A DNA stretch of 64,000 bases from RUG11237 sp045126515 (GTDB lineage Bacteria; Bacillota; Clostridia; Lachnospirales; Lachnospiraceae). The DNA lies in NCBI GenBank assembly GCA_045126515.1, contig JBGVOM010000048.1, positions 62,001 through 126,000 on the forward strand. Reading direction: 5' to 3'. The notes below the pieces were generated by a model. That model did not search any database, was not told the DNA's origin, and was given only the letters and a program-made list of their open reading frames with translations. Shown here piece after piece: positions 33,198 to 41,308 of the stretch. Every line of letters begins with the position of its first letter. Positions within the stretch are counted from its first letter, which is position 1. Both the position numbers and the translations under genes were made by a program.

Positions 33198-34487
33198 ATG
33201 CCAATGAAATTTGAGGACTACAAACAGTATTTAAGTCCTGTATTCTATAAACAGACCAATCTGGTTGCTAAATCTGCCAGTGGTTGTTATTTAACAGATG
33301 TAAACGGTGACAAGTATTTAGATTTTGTACAGGGAATTGCAGTAAACGCTATGGGACATAACTACCCGCCTATCGTAAAAGCAATTCAGGAACAAGCAGG
33401 AAATTTAGTAAATGCTTCTTTTAACCTGGTAAATTATGAATCTACTCTGACACTTGCAAAGAACCTGGCAAGTGTGACACCGGAAGGGCTTACTTCTATC
33501 TTTTTCACCAATGGAGGGGCAGAAGCAACGGACAGTGCCTTAAAACTTTCCATGTCATATACCGGAAGAAGTGCCGTGATTGCTTTCATGGGTTCTTTCC
33601 ACGGAAGAACCGTAGGTGCTACTTCCATTACAGGTTCCAATTCAAAATATAGAAAACATTATAATCCGTTGATGGGAAATGTTTACTTTTCTCCTTATCC
33701 AAGCAAGGATTTGTGTCCTGCCGGAATGGATGAAGACGAAAGAGCAGACTACTGCTTATGGGAATTAAACAAATTATTGCAGTATGTTGTATGGCCGGAA
33801 GATGTTGCCTGCATTTACATGGAACCAGTTATGGGCGAAGGCGGTTATGTGGTTCCTTCCAAAAAATTTATTCAGGGCGTAGCAGACATCTGTAAAAAGC
33901 ATGGCATCCTGCTAATCTTTGATGAAATTCAGTGTGGTTATGGACGTACCGGTAAAATGTGGGCAAGCCAGCATTTTGACGTAGTTCCTGACATTATGAC
34001 GGTAGGAAAAGCTATTGCAGGCGGACTTCCAATGAGTGCTGTTATCAGTACACCGGAAATTATGGATAAATGGCCTATCGGTACTCACGGAACTACCTTT
34101 GGCGGAAACCCTGTGGCAGCTGCCGCCGGCTGTGTGGTATTAGAACAGTTTAAAGACGGAACACTTCTTAAAAATGTCAATGAAATGGGAGCTTATTTAA
34201 AAAACGAGCTGTTAAAATTAAAAGAAAAATATCCTTGCATATCTGACGTCCGTGGCGTGGGTCTTATGATTGCCATTGAATTTTCCCATGAAGACGGCAG
34301 TCCTGCTCCAGATATCTGGGTAGATGTAAAAGCAAGAATGTTAAAACGCCATATGCTTACCTTAAACTGCGGTGTCCATGGAAATGGTATGCGTTTTGCA
34401 ACACCGTTAAATGTAAAAAAGGATGAACTCGATGAAGGATTGGCTATTTTAAGCGCTTCCATCGAAGAAATGTATGCAGAAAAATAA
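33198..34487 (+). CDS. Class III PLP aminotransferase (4-aminobutyrate/ornithine type)
   Basis: A 429-residue omega-aminotransferase. It has the class III features: YLDFVQGIAVNAMGH, FFTNGGAEATDSALKLS, the FHGRTVGATSITGS loop, the PLP-binding Asp in LLIFDEIQCGYGRTGKM, the Lys in TVGKAIAGGLPMSAV and THGTTFGGNPVAAAAG. Likely amino donors are 4-aminobutyrate, 5-aminovalerate or ornithine-like compounds. The start at 33198 follows AAAGGAGGACAAGCTT. It is the first gene of an eight-gene plus-strand cluster for amine breakdown. Confidence 0.93.
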   Translation: MPMKFEDYKQYLSPVFYKQTNLVAKSASGCYLTDVNGDKYLDFVQGIAVNAMGHNYPPIVKAIQEQAGNLVNASFNLVNYESTLTLAKNLASVTPEGLTSIFFTNGGAEATDSALKLSMSYTGRSAVIAFMGSFHGRTVGATSITGSNSKYRKHYNPLMGNVYFSPYPSKDLCPAGMDEDERADYCLWELNKLLQYVVWPEDVACIYMEPVMGEGGYVVPSKKFIQGVADICKKHGILLIFDEIQCGYGRTGKMWASQHFDVVPDIMTVGKAIAGGLPMSAVISTPEIMDKWPIGTHGTTFGGNPVAAAAGCVVLEQFKDGTLLKNVNEMGAYLKNELLKLKEKYPCISDVRGVGLMIAIEFSHEDGSPAPDIWVDVKARMLKRHMLTLNCGVHGNGMRFATPLNVKKDELDEGLAILSASIEEMYAEK

Positions 34488-34522
34488 CTATAATATATAT
34501 AAGAAGAAAGAGGTTGATTTTT

Positions 34523-34900
34523 ATGAGAACACAGATAACGTCAGAAAAATGCGGAGAATGTCATGGACCATATGCTTTAGGCGTAAAGATGGGTAATATT
34601 ATTTTCACTACTCAAATAGGTACCGATGTAACAGGAGAAATGGTTGCTGGTGGTATGAAAGAACAGACTAAGGCTACCATGGAGAATGCAAAAGCCGTAT
34701 TAGAAGCTGCCGGCGCTACTATGGATGATATTGGAAAAGTAACTATTTATATTAAAGATATTAACCTGATTCCGGAAATGAATGAAGTATATAAAACTTA
34801 CTTCCCAGAAGGCAACTATCCTGCAAGATGCTGCACCCAGTGTGTAGATATGGTCGACGGCTGTCTGGTAGAGATGGAATTTGTGGCAGTGGTTGAATAA
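34523..34900 (+). CDS. RidA-family enamine/imine deaminase
   Basis: A 125-residue protein of the RidA (YjgF/YER057c/UK114) family, which hydrolyses reactive imines and enamines formed by PLP or flavin enzymes. Seen: GPYALGVKMGNIIFTTQIG, EQTKATMENAKAVLEAAG, the Arg in YPARCCTQC and the Glu in VEMEFVAV. An Arg followed by two Cys in place of the usual S/T-x-V is slightly unusual. The neighbours (aminotransferase and flavin dehydrogenase) would generate its substrates. The start at 34523 follows AAAGAGG. Confidence 0.93.
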   Translation: MRTQITSEKCGECHGPYALGVKMGNIIFTTQIGTDVTGEMVAGGMKEQTKATMENAKAVLEAAGATMDDIGKVTIYIKDINLIPEMNEVYKTYFPEGNYPARCCTQCVDMVDGCLVEMEFVAVVE

Positions 34901-35001
34901 GTCACAACTAACTGTTGGTTAGAAAATACATATGACGGATGGCAGAGAGGCTGGAACATTACACTCCGGTCTTTCTGTGTTTCAGGGAATGGAGGATAAT
35001 T

Positions 35002-35316
35002 ATGTGTCTTAGAGTAGAAAACCATGTAATCCTTGACTGTGGACATACCGGTCCTTTAGTGGAGGTAACTGTAGATGGAAAAACCATTCAGGCATATGAA
35101 GGAGAACCAATTCTTGCTTCTCTTTTAAATGCTGGAATTAAAATTAACCGCTATACCGTAAAAAGAAAAGAACCCAGAGGACTATTCTGTGGAATTGGTC
35201 AGTGTACAGACTGTGCCATGGTAGTGGACGGCAAACCAAACGTCCGCACCTGTATCACACCAATCAAAGCCGGAATGGTAATTAAAACACAAAACGGATT
35301 GTCAAAGGGGGAATAA
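35002..35316 (+). CDS. [2Fe-2S] subunit of an amine/imino-acid dehydrogenase (HcnA/LhpF-like)
   Basis: A 104-residue ferredoxin-like subunit. The cluster ligands are in LFCGIGQCTDCAMVV and the later Cys of NVRTCITP, a plant-type [2Fe-2S] pattern. The beta-grasp start VEVTVDGKTIQAYEGEPILASLL is typical. This small subunit accompanies HcnB- and HcnC-like flavoproteins in hydrogen cyanide synthase, D-hydroxyproline dehydrogenase and opine oxidase complexes. The start at 35002 has GGAGG upstream; it ends 3 bp before the next gene. Confidence 0.88.
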   Translation: MCLRVENHVILDCGHTGPLVEVTVDGKTIQAYEGEPILASLLNAGIKINRYTVKRKEPRGLFCGIGQCTDCAMVVDGKPNVRTCITPIKAGMVIKTQNGLSKGE

Positions 35317-35319
35317 TTT

Positions 35320-36456
35320 ATGCTACAGAGAGATGTATTAGTAATCGGAGCAGGTCCTGCCGGATTAGCTGCTTCTATTGAAGCTGGTAAAGCAGGTGCC
35401 GACGTACTTTTAGTAGATTTAAATATGCAGCCGGGCGGCCAGCTGTTTAAACAGATTCATAAATTCTTTGGTTCCAGTGCCCACCGCTCCGGCACCAGAG
35501 GATATGATATCGGAAAACAATTATTAAGAGAGGCAAAAGAAGCCGGCGTAGAAATCTGGATGCAAAGTACTGTAATTGGTATTTTTCCCGGAAATAAAAT
35601 TGGCATTGAAAAAGGACTGGACAATGGTGATAAAGAAATGATTACCTTGCAGGCGAAAAAAATCATTATTGCCACTGGTGCTTCTGAAAATGCAATCCGC
35701 TTTGAAGGCTGGACTACACCCGGAGTTATGGGCGCAGGTGCAGCCCAGACCATGATTAATGTAAATCATGTGAAACCAGGAAAGAAAATTGTAATGCTTG
35801 GAACAGGAAATGTTGGTTTAATCGTTTCCTATCAGTTAATGCAGGCTGGTTGTGATGTGGTAGCTTTGGTGGAAGCTGCTCCTAAAATCGGTGGCTATGC
35901 CGTGCATGCAGCTAAAATCCGCAGAGCAGGTGTTCCAATTCACCTATGTCACACCATTATCGAAGCCAAAAAAGGGACGGACGGATGTGTCTGTGGATGC
36001 GTTATTGCAAAAGTAGACGATAAATTCCAACCAATTCCCGGTACCGAAGAAACCATTGAATGTGACACCATCGCTTTGGCGGCAGGTTTAAAGCCTACCA
36101 TGGATTTAGTGAAACTGGCGGGCTGTAAATTGACCTTCAACGGACCTTTTGGCGGTTATATTCCCCTCCACAATGAAAAAATGGAAACCTCAATCGAAGG
36201 AGTTTTTGTTGCCGGTGACACCACTGGCGTGGAAGAAGCAAACACCGCCTTAGAGGAGGGAAAAATTGCAGGCATCAGCGCTGCCGAAGAATTGGGACTG
36301 ATTTCTTCCGAAAATGCAGACCTGATGAGGGAAGAAATCTGGAAACGCTTAGACTCCCTTCGTCTGGGACCTTTTGGAGAACGCCGTATGATGGAAAAGG
36401 AAAATATTTTAAAAGAATACAAAGAAATCATCGGTACACCGGTATCGGCACAGTAA
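35320..36456 (+). CDS. FAD/NAD-linked oxidoreductase subunit (HcnB-like)
   Basis: A 378-residue pyridine-nucleotide-disulfide-type flavoprotein. FAD motif VLVIGAGPAGLAASIEAGKAG near the N-terminus; a second Rossmann motif IVMLGTGNVGLIVSYQLMQAG in the middle; GVFVAGDTTGVEEA near the C-terminus binds FAD. It corresponds to the alpha (HcnB/LhpE/OoxA) subunit of flavin/iron-sulfur amine dehydrogenases, but the BFD-like domain that these often carry at the C-terminus is encoded separately at 37014. Co-transcribed with its small subunit, 3 bp apart. Confidence 0.9.
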   Translation: MLQRDVLVIGAGPAGLAASIEAGKAGADVLLVDLNMQPGGQLFKQIHKFFGSSAHRSGTRGYDIGKQLLREAKEAGVEIWMQSTVIGIFPGNKIGIEKGLDNGDKEMITLQAKKIIIATGASENAIRFEGWTTPGVMGAGAAQTMINVNHVKPGKKIVMLGTGNVGLIVSYQLMQAGCDVVALVEAAPKIGGYAVHAAKIRRAGVPIHLCHTIIEAKKGTDGCVCGCVIAKVDDKFQPIPGTEETIECDTIALAAGLKPTMDLVKLAGCKLTFNGPFGGYIPLHNEKMETSIEGVFVAGDTTGVEEANTALEEGKIAGISAAEELGLISSENADLMREEIWKRLDSLRLGPFGERRMMEKENILKEYKEIIGTPVSAQ

Positions 36457-36469
36457 GGAGGAGAAAGAC

Positions 36470-36967
36470 ATGGCATTGATTAATACAGGATATTTGGAAT
36501 ATGAAGAACTATCAGCAATACAGAAACTGCCTGATGAAGACAGATTTGCCAAAGGACCGGTTGCCATTATTGAATGTGTACAGGAAATTCCCTGCAACCC
36601 ATGCGAAGCAGCCTGCCCGGTAGGCGCCATCCAGGTAGGCGAGCCTATTACCAACCTTCCCACCCTACATGGTGAGAAATGTACCGGATGCGGAATGTGT
36701 GTTTCCCGCTGCCCTGGTCTTGCAATTGTCATTGTAAACAAAGTATACAGTGACACCACAGCTACCGTTTCTTTTCCATTTGAGTATTTCCCCATACCAA
36801 CGGTAGGCGAAGAACGAAATGCAATGAACCGCAAAGGTGAAGTTCTCTGCAAAGGAAAAATTATAAAAGTTGTAAATCCAACTGCCTTCGACCACACACC
36901 TGTGGTGACGGTAGAAATCCCTAAGGAATTTGCAGACGAAGTAAGAACCATTGAACGAATTATATAA
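36470..36967 (+). CDS. 4Fe-4S ferredoxin-type electron-transfer subunit
   Basis: A 165-residue iron-sulfur protein with two cysteine groups: IPCNPCEAACPVGAI and KCTGCGMCVSRCPGLAIVI, the C-x2-C-x2(3)-C-x3-C-P patterns of bacterial 2[4Fe-4S] ferredoxins. The C-terminal part (about 85-165) is an OB-like extension without cysteines. It probably passes electrons from the flavoproteins to an unknown acceptor, as expected in an anaerobe without an oxygen-linked chain. Confidence 0.88.
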   Translation: MALINTGYLEYEELSAIQKLPDEDRFAKGPVAIIECVQEIPCNPCEAACPVGAIQVGEPITNLPTLHGEKCTGCGMCVSRCPGLAIVIVNKVYSDTTATVSFPFEYFPIPTVGEERNAMNRKGEVLCKGKIIKVVNPTAFDHTPVVTVEIPKEFADEVRTIERII

Positions 36968-37013
36968 AAATTTACTCTTTAAAACCACTTAGCCAGTGGA
37001 GATTGGAGGATTT

Positions 37014-37298
37014 ATGAGTACAAAATTTTCAGATGACATGATTGTCTGCCGCTGTGAAGAAGTCACTGTGGCTGATGTAAAAAATGCAATTCGCGAAGGT
37101 GCGAGAGATATCGTAGGAGTGAAACGAAGAACCAGAGCAGGAATGGGACTATGTCAGGGACGTACTTGTGAAAAATTAGTCCAGCAGATTCTTGTTTCCG
37201 AGTTAGGCATTACACCCAAAGAAGCAGGTACCTCATCGGCAAGACCGCCGGTACGCCCTGTCACCTTTGGAGAATTAGCAAAGGGGGAAGTTGAATGA
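37014..37298 (+). CDS. BFD-like [2Fe-2S]-binding protein
   Basis: A 94-residue protein of the BFD-like (bacterioferritin-associated ferredoxin) [2Fe-2S] family. Ligands are in IVCRCEEVTVADV and MGLCQGRTCEKLV (C-x-C ... C-x4-C), with the basic VKRRTRAG between. In HcnB/LhpE-type flavoproteins this domain is fused at the C-terminus; here it is free-standing. The ATG at 37014 follows TTGGAGGATTT. Its last codons overlap the start of the next gene by 4 bp. Confidence 0.88.
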   Translation: MSTKFSDDMIVCRCEEVTVADVKNAIREGARDIVGVKRRTRAGMGLCQGRTCEKLVQQILVSELGITPKEAGTSSARPPVRPVTFGELAKGEVE

Positions 37299-38482
37299 TG
37301 AGTAAAGAATTTGATGTTGTTGTAATCGGTGCCGGTGCCATCGGTACCAGTGTTGCCTATCATTTATGTGAAGCAGGTTATCACACTGCATTGATGGACC
37401 GCGGCGATGTTGCCAGCGGCTCCTCCAGTCATTGTGATGCAGTAGCATTAATCTGTGACAAGCTTCCGGGAATTGACACCAAAATGGGACAGGCAAGTAT
37501 TGATTACTTTGGCGAACTTGCTGCCAAATTTGAATATGATTTTGAGTATGATCCAAAAGGATGTCTTTATGTATGTGAAACGGAACCGGAATTTGAAGCC
37601 GCTTCTGAATATTGTGAAAAGCAAAATGCCGACGGCTATAAGCTCCGTATGGTTGAACAGGATGAGTTATGCCAGATGGAGCCTCATATTGCCAAAGATT
37701 TGCGGGGCGCTCTCTACACACCACCAAGCGGAAGTATTGCAGTTAGTCCTTACAAACTCTGTTTTGCCTTTGTACACGAAGCAGAAAAGCTTGGATTAGA
37801 AACTTATACTTATTGCGACATCAGAAAAATCAATCTGCATCCAAAAACAAATGCTGTAGAAAGCTTAGAAACCAATTACGGCACCATCCGCACAAAAATG
37901 ATTGTGAATTGTGCCGGTGCCTGGGCTCCATTCGTTGGAAAGTTAACAGGTTTAAACATTCCAATTGAGCCACGAAAAGGTACTAATTTAGTATCCGAAC
38001 AGACAGAACGCTTATGCTTTAATAAAATCTTAGAATACGGTTACATGATGAGTAAGTTTGACAGTATTAATTTCAAGAGAAATGTAAGTCCTCTGGTAGA
38101 AGAACAGAATATTGCCTTTAACTTAGAATACACTCCTTCTAACAACCTGTTAGTGGGCGGTAATCGATTATTCCGCAGTTACGACATCCGTTCCGAGGTA
38201 GAAACCATCAAGGCAATCTGCGAGCGTGCCATGAGATTCTATCCGGAACTGGAAGATATTAAGTGTATCCGTGCTTACTCAGGTGTACGTCCTTTCGTGG
38301 TAGACCATTTGCCAATTGTATCTGATGTAGACAGCATACCTGGTTACTACATTGCTGCCGGACATGAAGGAGATGGTATCTGTTTCTCTCCAATTACGGG
38401 ACGTTTCATGACACAGATTATCAGTAACAAGGAAACAGATTTTGACATCAGTAAACTGGATTTTGCCAGATTTACAAAATGA
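37295..38482 (+). CDS. DAO-type FAD-dependent dehydrogenase subunit (HcnC/SoxB-like)
   Basis: A 395-residue flavoprotein of the D-amino-acid oxidase superfamily (DAO). FAD motif FDVVVIGAGAIGTSVAYHL near the N-terminus; IVNCAGAWAPFVGKLTG and ECIRAYSGVRPFVVDHLPIV-like segment (IKCIRAYSGVRPF) near the C-terminus, and YYIAAGHEGDGICFSPITG closing the FAD site. This is the substrate-oxidising subunit of amine, sarcosine, imino-acid or opine dehydrogenases. Together with the four preceding electron-transfer proteins it should oxidise a C-N bond of the operon's substrate. Confidence 0.92.
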   Translation: MMSKEFDVVVIGAGAIGTSVAYHLCEAGYHTALMDRGDVASGSSSHCDAVALICDKLPGIDTKMGQASIDYFGELAAKFEYDFEYDPKGCLYVCETEPEFEAASEYCEKQNADGYKLRMVEQDELCQMEPHIAKDLRGALYTPPSGSIAVSPYKLCFAFVHEAEKLGLETYTYCDIRKINLHPKTNAVESLETNYGTIRTKMIVNCAGAWAPFVGKLTGLNIPIEPRKGTNLVSEQTERLCFNKILEYGYMMSKFDSINFKRNVSPLVEEQNIAFNLEYTPSNNLLVGGNRLFRSYDIRSEVETIKAICERAMRFYPELEDIKCIRAYSGVRPFVVDHLPIVSDVDSIPGYYIAAGHEGDGICFSPITGRFMTQIISNKETDFDISKLDFARFTK

Positions 38483-38539
38483 GAAATCCTCTCTTATAAA
38501 TAAAATCAGTTTTCTCGAACAATAGTTAGGAGAATATTT

Positions 38540-39325
38540 ATGGATAATAATATACGCTATGGCTACTTTGCTCCCGGCATGAACGGGGGCATAGTAAAAA
38601 TGAAAAATGGACAGAACATCTCCGGATTTCCCATTGGTATTATCTACATTGATGATGTGTATTACCCAATGGTTCCGGGAAATATTGTAAACGGCTATAC
38701 CTTTGATTTTCCGGTACGCCTGATGCCTGTAGAAGGGCTGGACTGTGAAAATCTCTTTACTACAGCAGATCATGTAGATGAAAAAATTCTTGCGGCCTGT
38801 GAAAAGTTAAAAAAAGAGGGAGTTCGCGCCATCAGTGCTGCCTGTGGTTTCTTTGGAAATTATCAGGCACAGATGGCAGAAGCATTAGATATTCCTGTCG
38901 CCCTTTCCAGTCTGGTGCAACTGCCCTGGATTGCCACTCTCCTTAAGAAAAATCAGACCATTGGTGTTCTCACAGCCGATAAAAGTTCTTTTTCCGACAA
39001 ACTGCTGGATGCCTGCGGTGTCAGCGAGGACATCAAAAAAAGACTTGTAGTAAAGGATTTACGCCATGAAAAAGAATTTTCCTGTATTTTAGAGGGCAGA
39101 GGAGAATTTGATAATTCTATTGTCAAACAGGAAGTGGTGGGAAAAGCCTTGGAAATTATCAAAGAATATCCTGATACCGGAGCAATCCTCTTAGAATGCA
39201 GTGACATGCCCCCTTACGCTTACGCAGTGCAAGAGGCAGTGAAGCTTCCGGTATTTGACTTTACCACATTAATCCGCTGGCTTCACAACTCGGTTACGCA
39301 GACACCTTATTACGGATTTATATGA
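38540..39325 (+). CDS. Asp/Glu racemase-superfamily protein
   Basis: A 261-residue protein of the aspartate/glutamate/hydantoin racemase superfamily, which uses two cysteines to invert or break bonds next to a carboxylate. Cysteines in fitting positions are in ISAACGFFGNYQ and ILLECSDMPPYAYAV, one in each half. It may racemise an amino acid so that it fits the flavin dehydrogenase, or act as a decarboxylase or isomerase. It is 57 bp after the DAO gene and is the last gene of the plus-strand cluster. Confidence 0.85.
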   Translation: MDNNIRYGYFAPGMNGGIVKMKNGQNISGFPIGIIYIDDVYYPMVPGNIVNGYTFDFPVRLMPVEGLDCENLFTTADHVDEKILAACEKLKKEGVRAISAACGFFGNYQAQMAEALDIPVALSSLVQLPWIATLLKKNQTIGVLTADKSSFSDKLLDACGVSEDIKKRLVVKDLRHEKEFSCILEGRGEFDNSIVKQEVVGKALEIIKEYPDTGAILLECSDMPPYAYAVQEAVKLPVFDFTTLIRWLHNSVTQTPYYGFI

Positions 39326-39333
39326 CGAAGAAT

Positions 39334-39376
39334 AAAAAGCCGCCGCATCTATGATAATATCGTAGATGCGGTGGAG
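39334..39376 (-). terminator. Terminator of the NAD salvage operon (between convergent operons)
   Basis: CCGCCGCATCTA (39340-39351) pairs with TAGATGCGGTGG (39363-39374). On the minus strand TTTTTATT follows, which ends the operon whose last gene stops at 39409. On the plus strand the stem also follows the racemase gene but lacks a T run. Confidence 0.88.
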
Positions 39377-39408
39377 AAATTAATATTTCCAATACTTCCA
39401 GATACCTG

Positions 39409-40338
39409 TCACATCCTGTAAAACCGTTCCACATTTCGCTTAAACTTTTTTGCGGGACGATGACCTGCCCCCTCTACACTTTCTTCTGTTTCTAAAACAT
39501 AATCTGCTATTTTTCGTCTGAAATTTGCAGTCAATAAAGGTTTATTTAATATAATTTCAAAGGACTTTTGCAGTTCTGTCAACGTAAAAGTTTCCGGCAT
39601 TAAATCAAATACGATTTTTCCGTCCCTGTCCGCTTCCCTTTGCAAGGCAAGAAATGCACTGAGAATCAGTTTTGCATGGTCAAAAGCAATGCCCTGACAC
39701 TGAGTAATTTCATAACTTATCTGCTCATGATACTGTTCAAATTTCTTTGTCTCACGAAGAGTTGCTGACAATTCTATTGTTTCATACTGAAGTTTTAAAT
39801 CATACTCATAAACGAGCAATGCCACATCTTCCTGCAAATCTTTTTGAATTTCCCGACTCTCCATATGAAAATCAAACCAGTGAGCCTCCCATGCATCTGT
39901 CCCTGCTCGAAGGCTGCATTTTTCACCATCCATCAATGCCATAAAAGTATGAGATACTACCCAGCCACGAGGATCTCTTCCCACTGCACCAAAAATTCCT
40001 ACCGGCTGCAAATACGCATTTGTTACGTTGGTTTCCTCATATAGTTCCCGCCTGGCAGTTTCATAAACATCTTCGTCTTTTCTGCAAAAACCTCCCGGCA
40101 GTGCAAAACAATCTTTATAAGGATAATTTCCCCGCCGAATCATCAGAATTTTCATATTGCGTTTCGGCATTTTACGATAATTTTGAACACTGCGGTTTTT
40201 CCCTACTCCGTCTTTCGCTTCCTCCTCCATAATGGAAAATACTGCGATGTCTGTTGCAATAGAAGGACGGTCATATTGTGTGATATCGTACTTCTTTAAA
40301 TATTCTTTTTCTTCTTCTGTCATTGCATAGGTATTCAT
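39409..40338 (-). CDS. Nudix protein with winged-helix C-terminus, probable NrtR-type NAD regulator
   Basis: A 309-residue protein. The Nudix fold spans about 30-185, with an essentially intact Nudix box: GGFCRKDEDVYETARRELYEE (GX5EX7REUXEEXGU pattern, with TN in place of the final G). The C-terminal part (about 225-300: TLTELQKSFEIILNKPLLTA, NFRRKIADYVLETEE) is a winged helix as in NrtR, a repressor of NAD synthesis genes that senses ADP-ribose. Its place as the last gene of the NAD salvage operon supports that role. It could still hydrolyse ADP-ribose. The ATG follows AGAAGGAGA. Confidence 0.88.
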   Translation of the reverse strand: MNTYAMTEEEKEYLKKYDITQYDRPSIATDIAVFSIMEEEAKDGVGKNRSVQNYRKMPKRNMKILMIRRGNYPYKDCFALPGGFCRKDEDVYETARRELYEETNVTNAYLQPVGIFGAVGRDPRGWVVSHTFMALMDGEKCSLRAGTDAWEAHWFDFHMESREIQKDLQEDVALLVYEYDLKLQYETIELSATLRETKKFEQYHEQISYEITQCQGIAFDHAKLILSAFLALQREADRDGKIVFDLMPETFTLTELQKSFEIILNKPLLTANFRRKIADYVLETEESVEGAGHRPAKKFKRNVERFYRM

Positions 40339-40367
40339 CTAAAAATCTCCTTCTAATTAAATTTTTA

Positions 40368-41294
40368 TTAAACAACCAGCCTTCCCTTTTTTTCTGAAAT
40401 TCCTATCTTTACTTCCATACCAGATTGAAATAAAATAGCATCTTCCTCCATGCCGTCCGAAAAGATAACACCATCAGCAGGCATCTTAGAAATAATTCGA
40501 AATGTATCTCTTTCACTAATTTTACCATAAACAATATCGGTCTGTGTAGAACGACTTGGATATGGTTCCCGCACAACAAACACCAACTGGTTATCCCCCC
40601 AGGAAAGTGGCTGTTCTTCAATCATATCATACTGAAAAATACCTGCAATTTTTTTCGTCTGTGTCATAATAGATTTATACCATCCGGTACTTCCCAAACC
40701 AGTTGATATAATAATTCCGCTAGAAGACTGATTCTCTTGCCTTTGATTCCATGTAATATCATATCGCGCCGATACGTGGGTCTTGCATCCTATAAACAAA
40801 TCATTGACTGCCAGCATCCTCTGTTGGTCTTTTGTCACCGCTTCCGCCATTGTAATGTCTTCAGCATTGTAATTTCCCTGAATTATCCGAGGCAGAAGTG
40901 ATTCCATCTGTCCTGATTCGAAAGGCAGAAGTACCCCATCCCATCGCTTAACATCCGGATTTACCCCAATCAAAGGCTGATTATCTAAATATTTCATTAC
41001 ATTAGCTACCAGACCATCCTGACCTACTGCAATCACAATATCTTCAGTGCCAAAAATCATATTAGGTATAAACGCACGATCAATCTCCTGTACTCTTGCA
41101 TAGCGTTCAGCAATCTTTGTTACCTGTCTCACTGCCTGAGCATATATTTGATCCTCTTTCACATAATCAGAAAAATCCACCCCCATATGTTCAATATAGA
41201 ACTTTGCCTGTTCAAAGGTATTATACTTGAAAATCAACTCTGCCAGCCTAGTCTTTCTCGTAACAATTACTATCTTATTCATGCCACGTTCCAC
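40368..41294 (-). CDS. NAD-kinase-like protein
   Basis: A 308-residue protein related to ATP-NAD kinases. The nucleotide motif, normally GGDGT, reads AVGQDGLVAN; later GLGSTGWYKS and IFSDGMEED correspond to the STG and C-terminal motifs of the family. The first Gly-to-Gln change raises doubt about activity, so it may be a kinase of altered specificity or a sensor. I take the GTG at 41294 (AGGGGG 7 nt upstream); an ATG at 41282 is also possible. It is in the NAD salvage operon, 14 bp after the SPFH gene. Confidence 0.82.
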   Translation of the reverse strand: MERGMNKIVIVTRKTRLAELIFKYNTFEQAKFYIEHMGVDFSDYVKEDQIYAQAVRQVTKIAERYARVQEIDRAFIPNMIFGTEDIVIAVGQDGLVANVMKYLDNQPLIGVNPDVKRWDGVLLPFESGQMESLLPRIIQGNYNAEDITMAEAVTKDQQRMLAVNDLFIGCKTHVSARYDITWNQRQENQSSSGIIISTGLGSTGWYKSIMTQTKKIAGIFQYDMIEEQPLSWGDNQLVFVVREPYPSRSTQTDIVYGKISERDTFRIISKMPADGVIFSDGMEEDAILFQSGMEVKIGISEKKGRLVV

Positions 41295-41308
41295 ATCAAC
41301 GCCCCCTT

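Noticed and set aside
36409..36951. Long antisense frame opposite the 4Fe-4S protein gene
   Set aside because: The plus-strand gene has two complete ferredoxin cysteine motifs and operon context; the antisense frame has no start signals.
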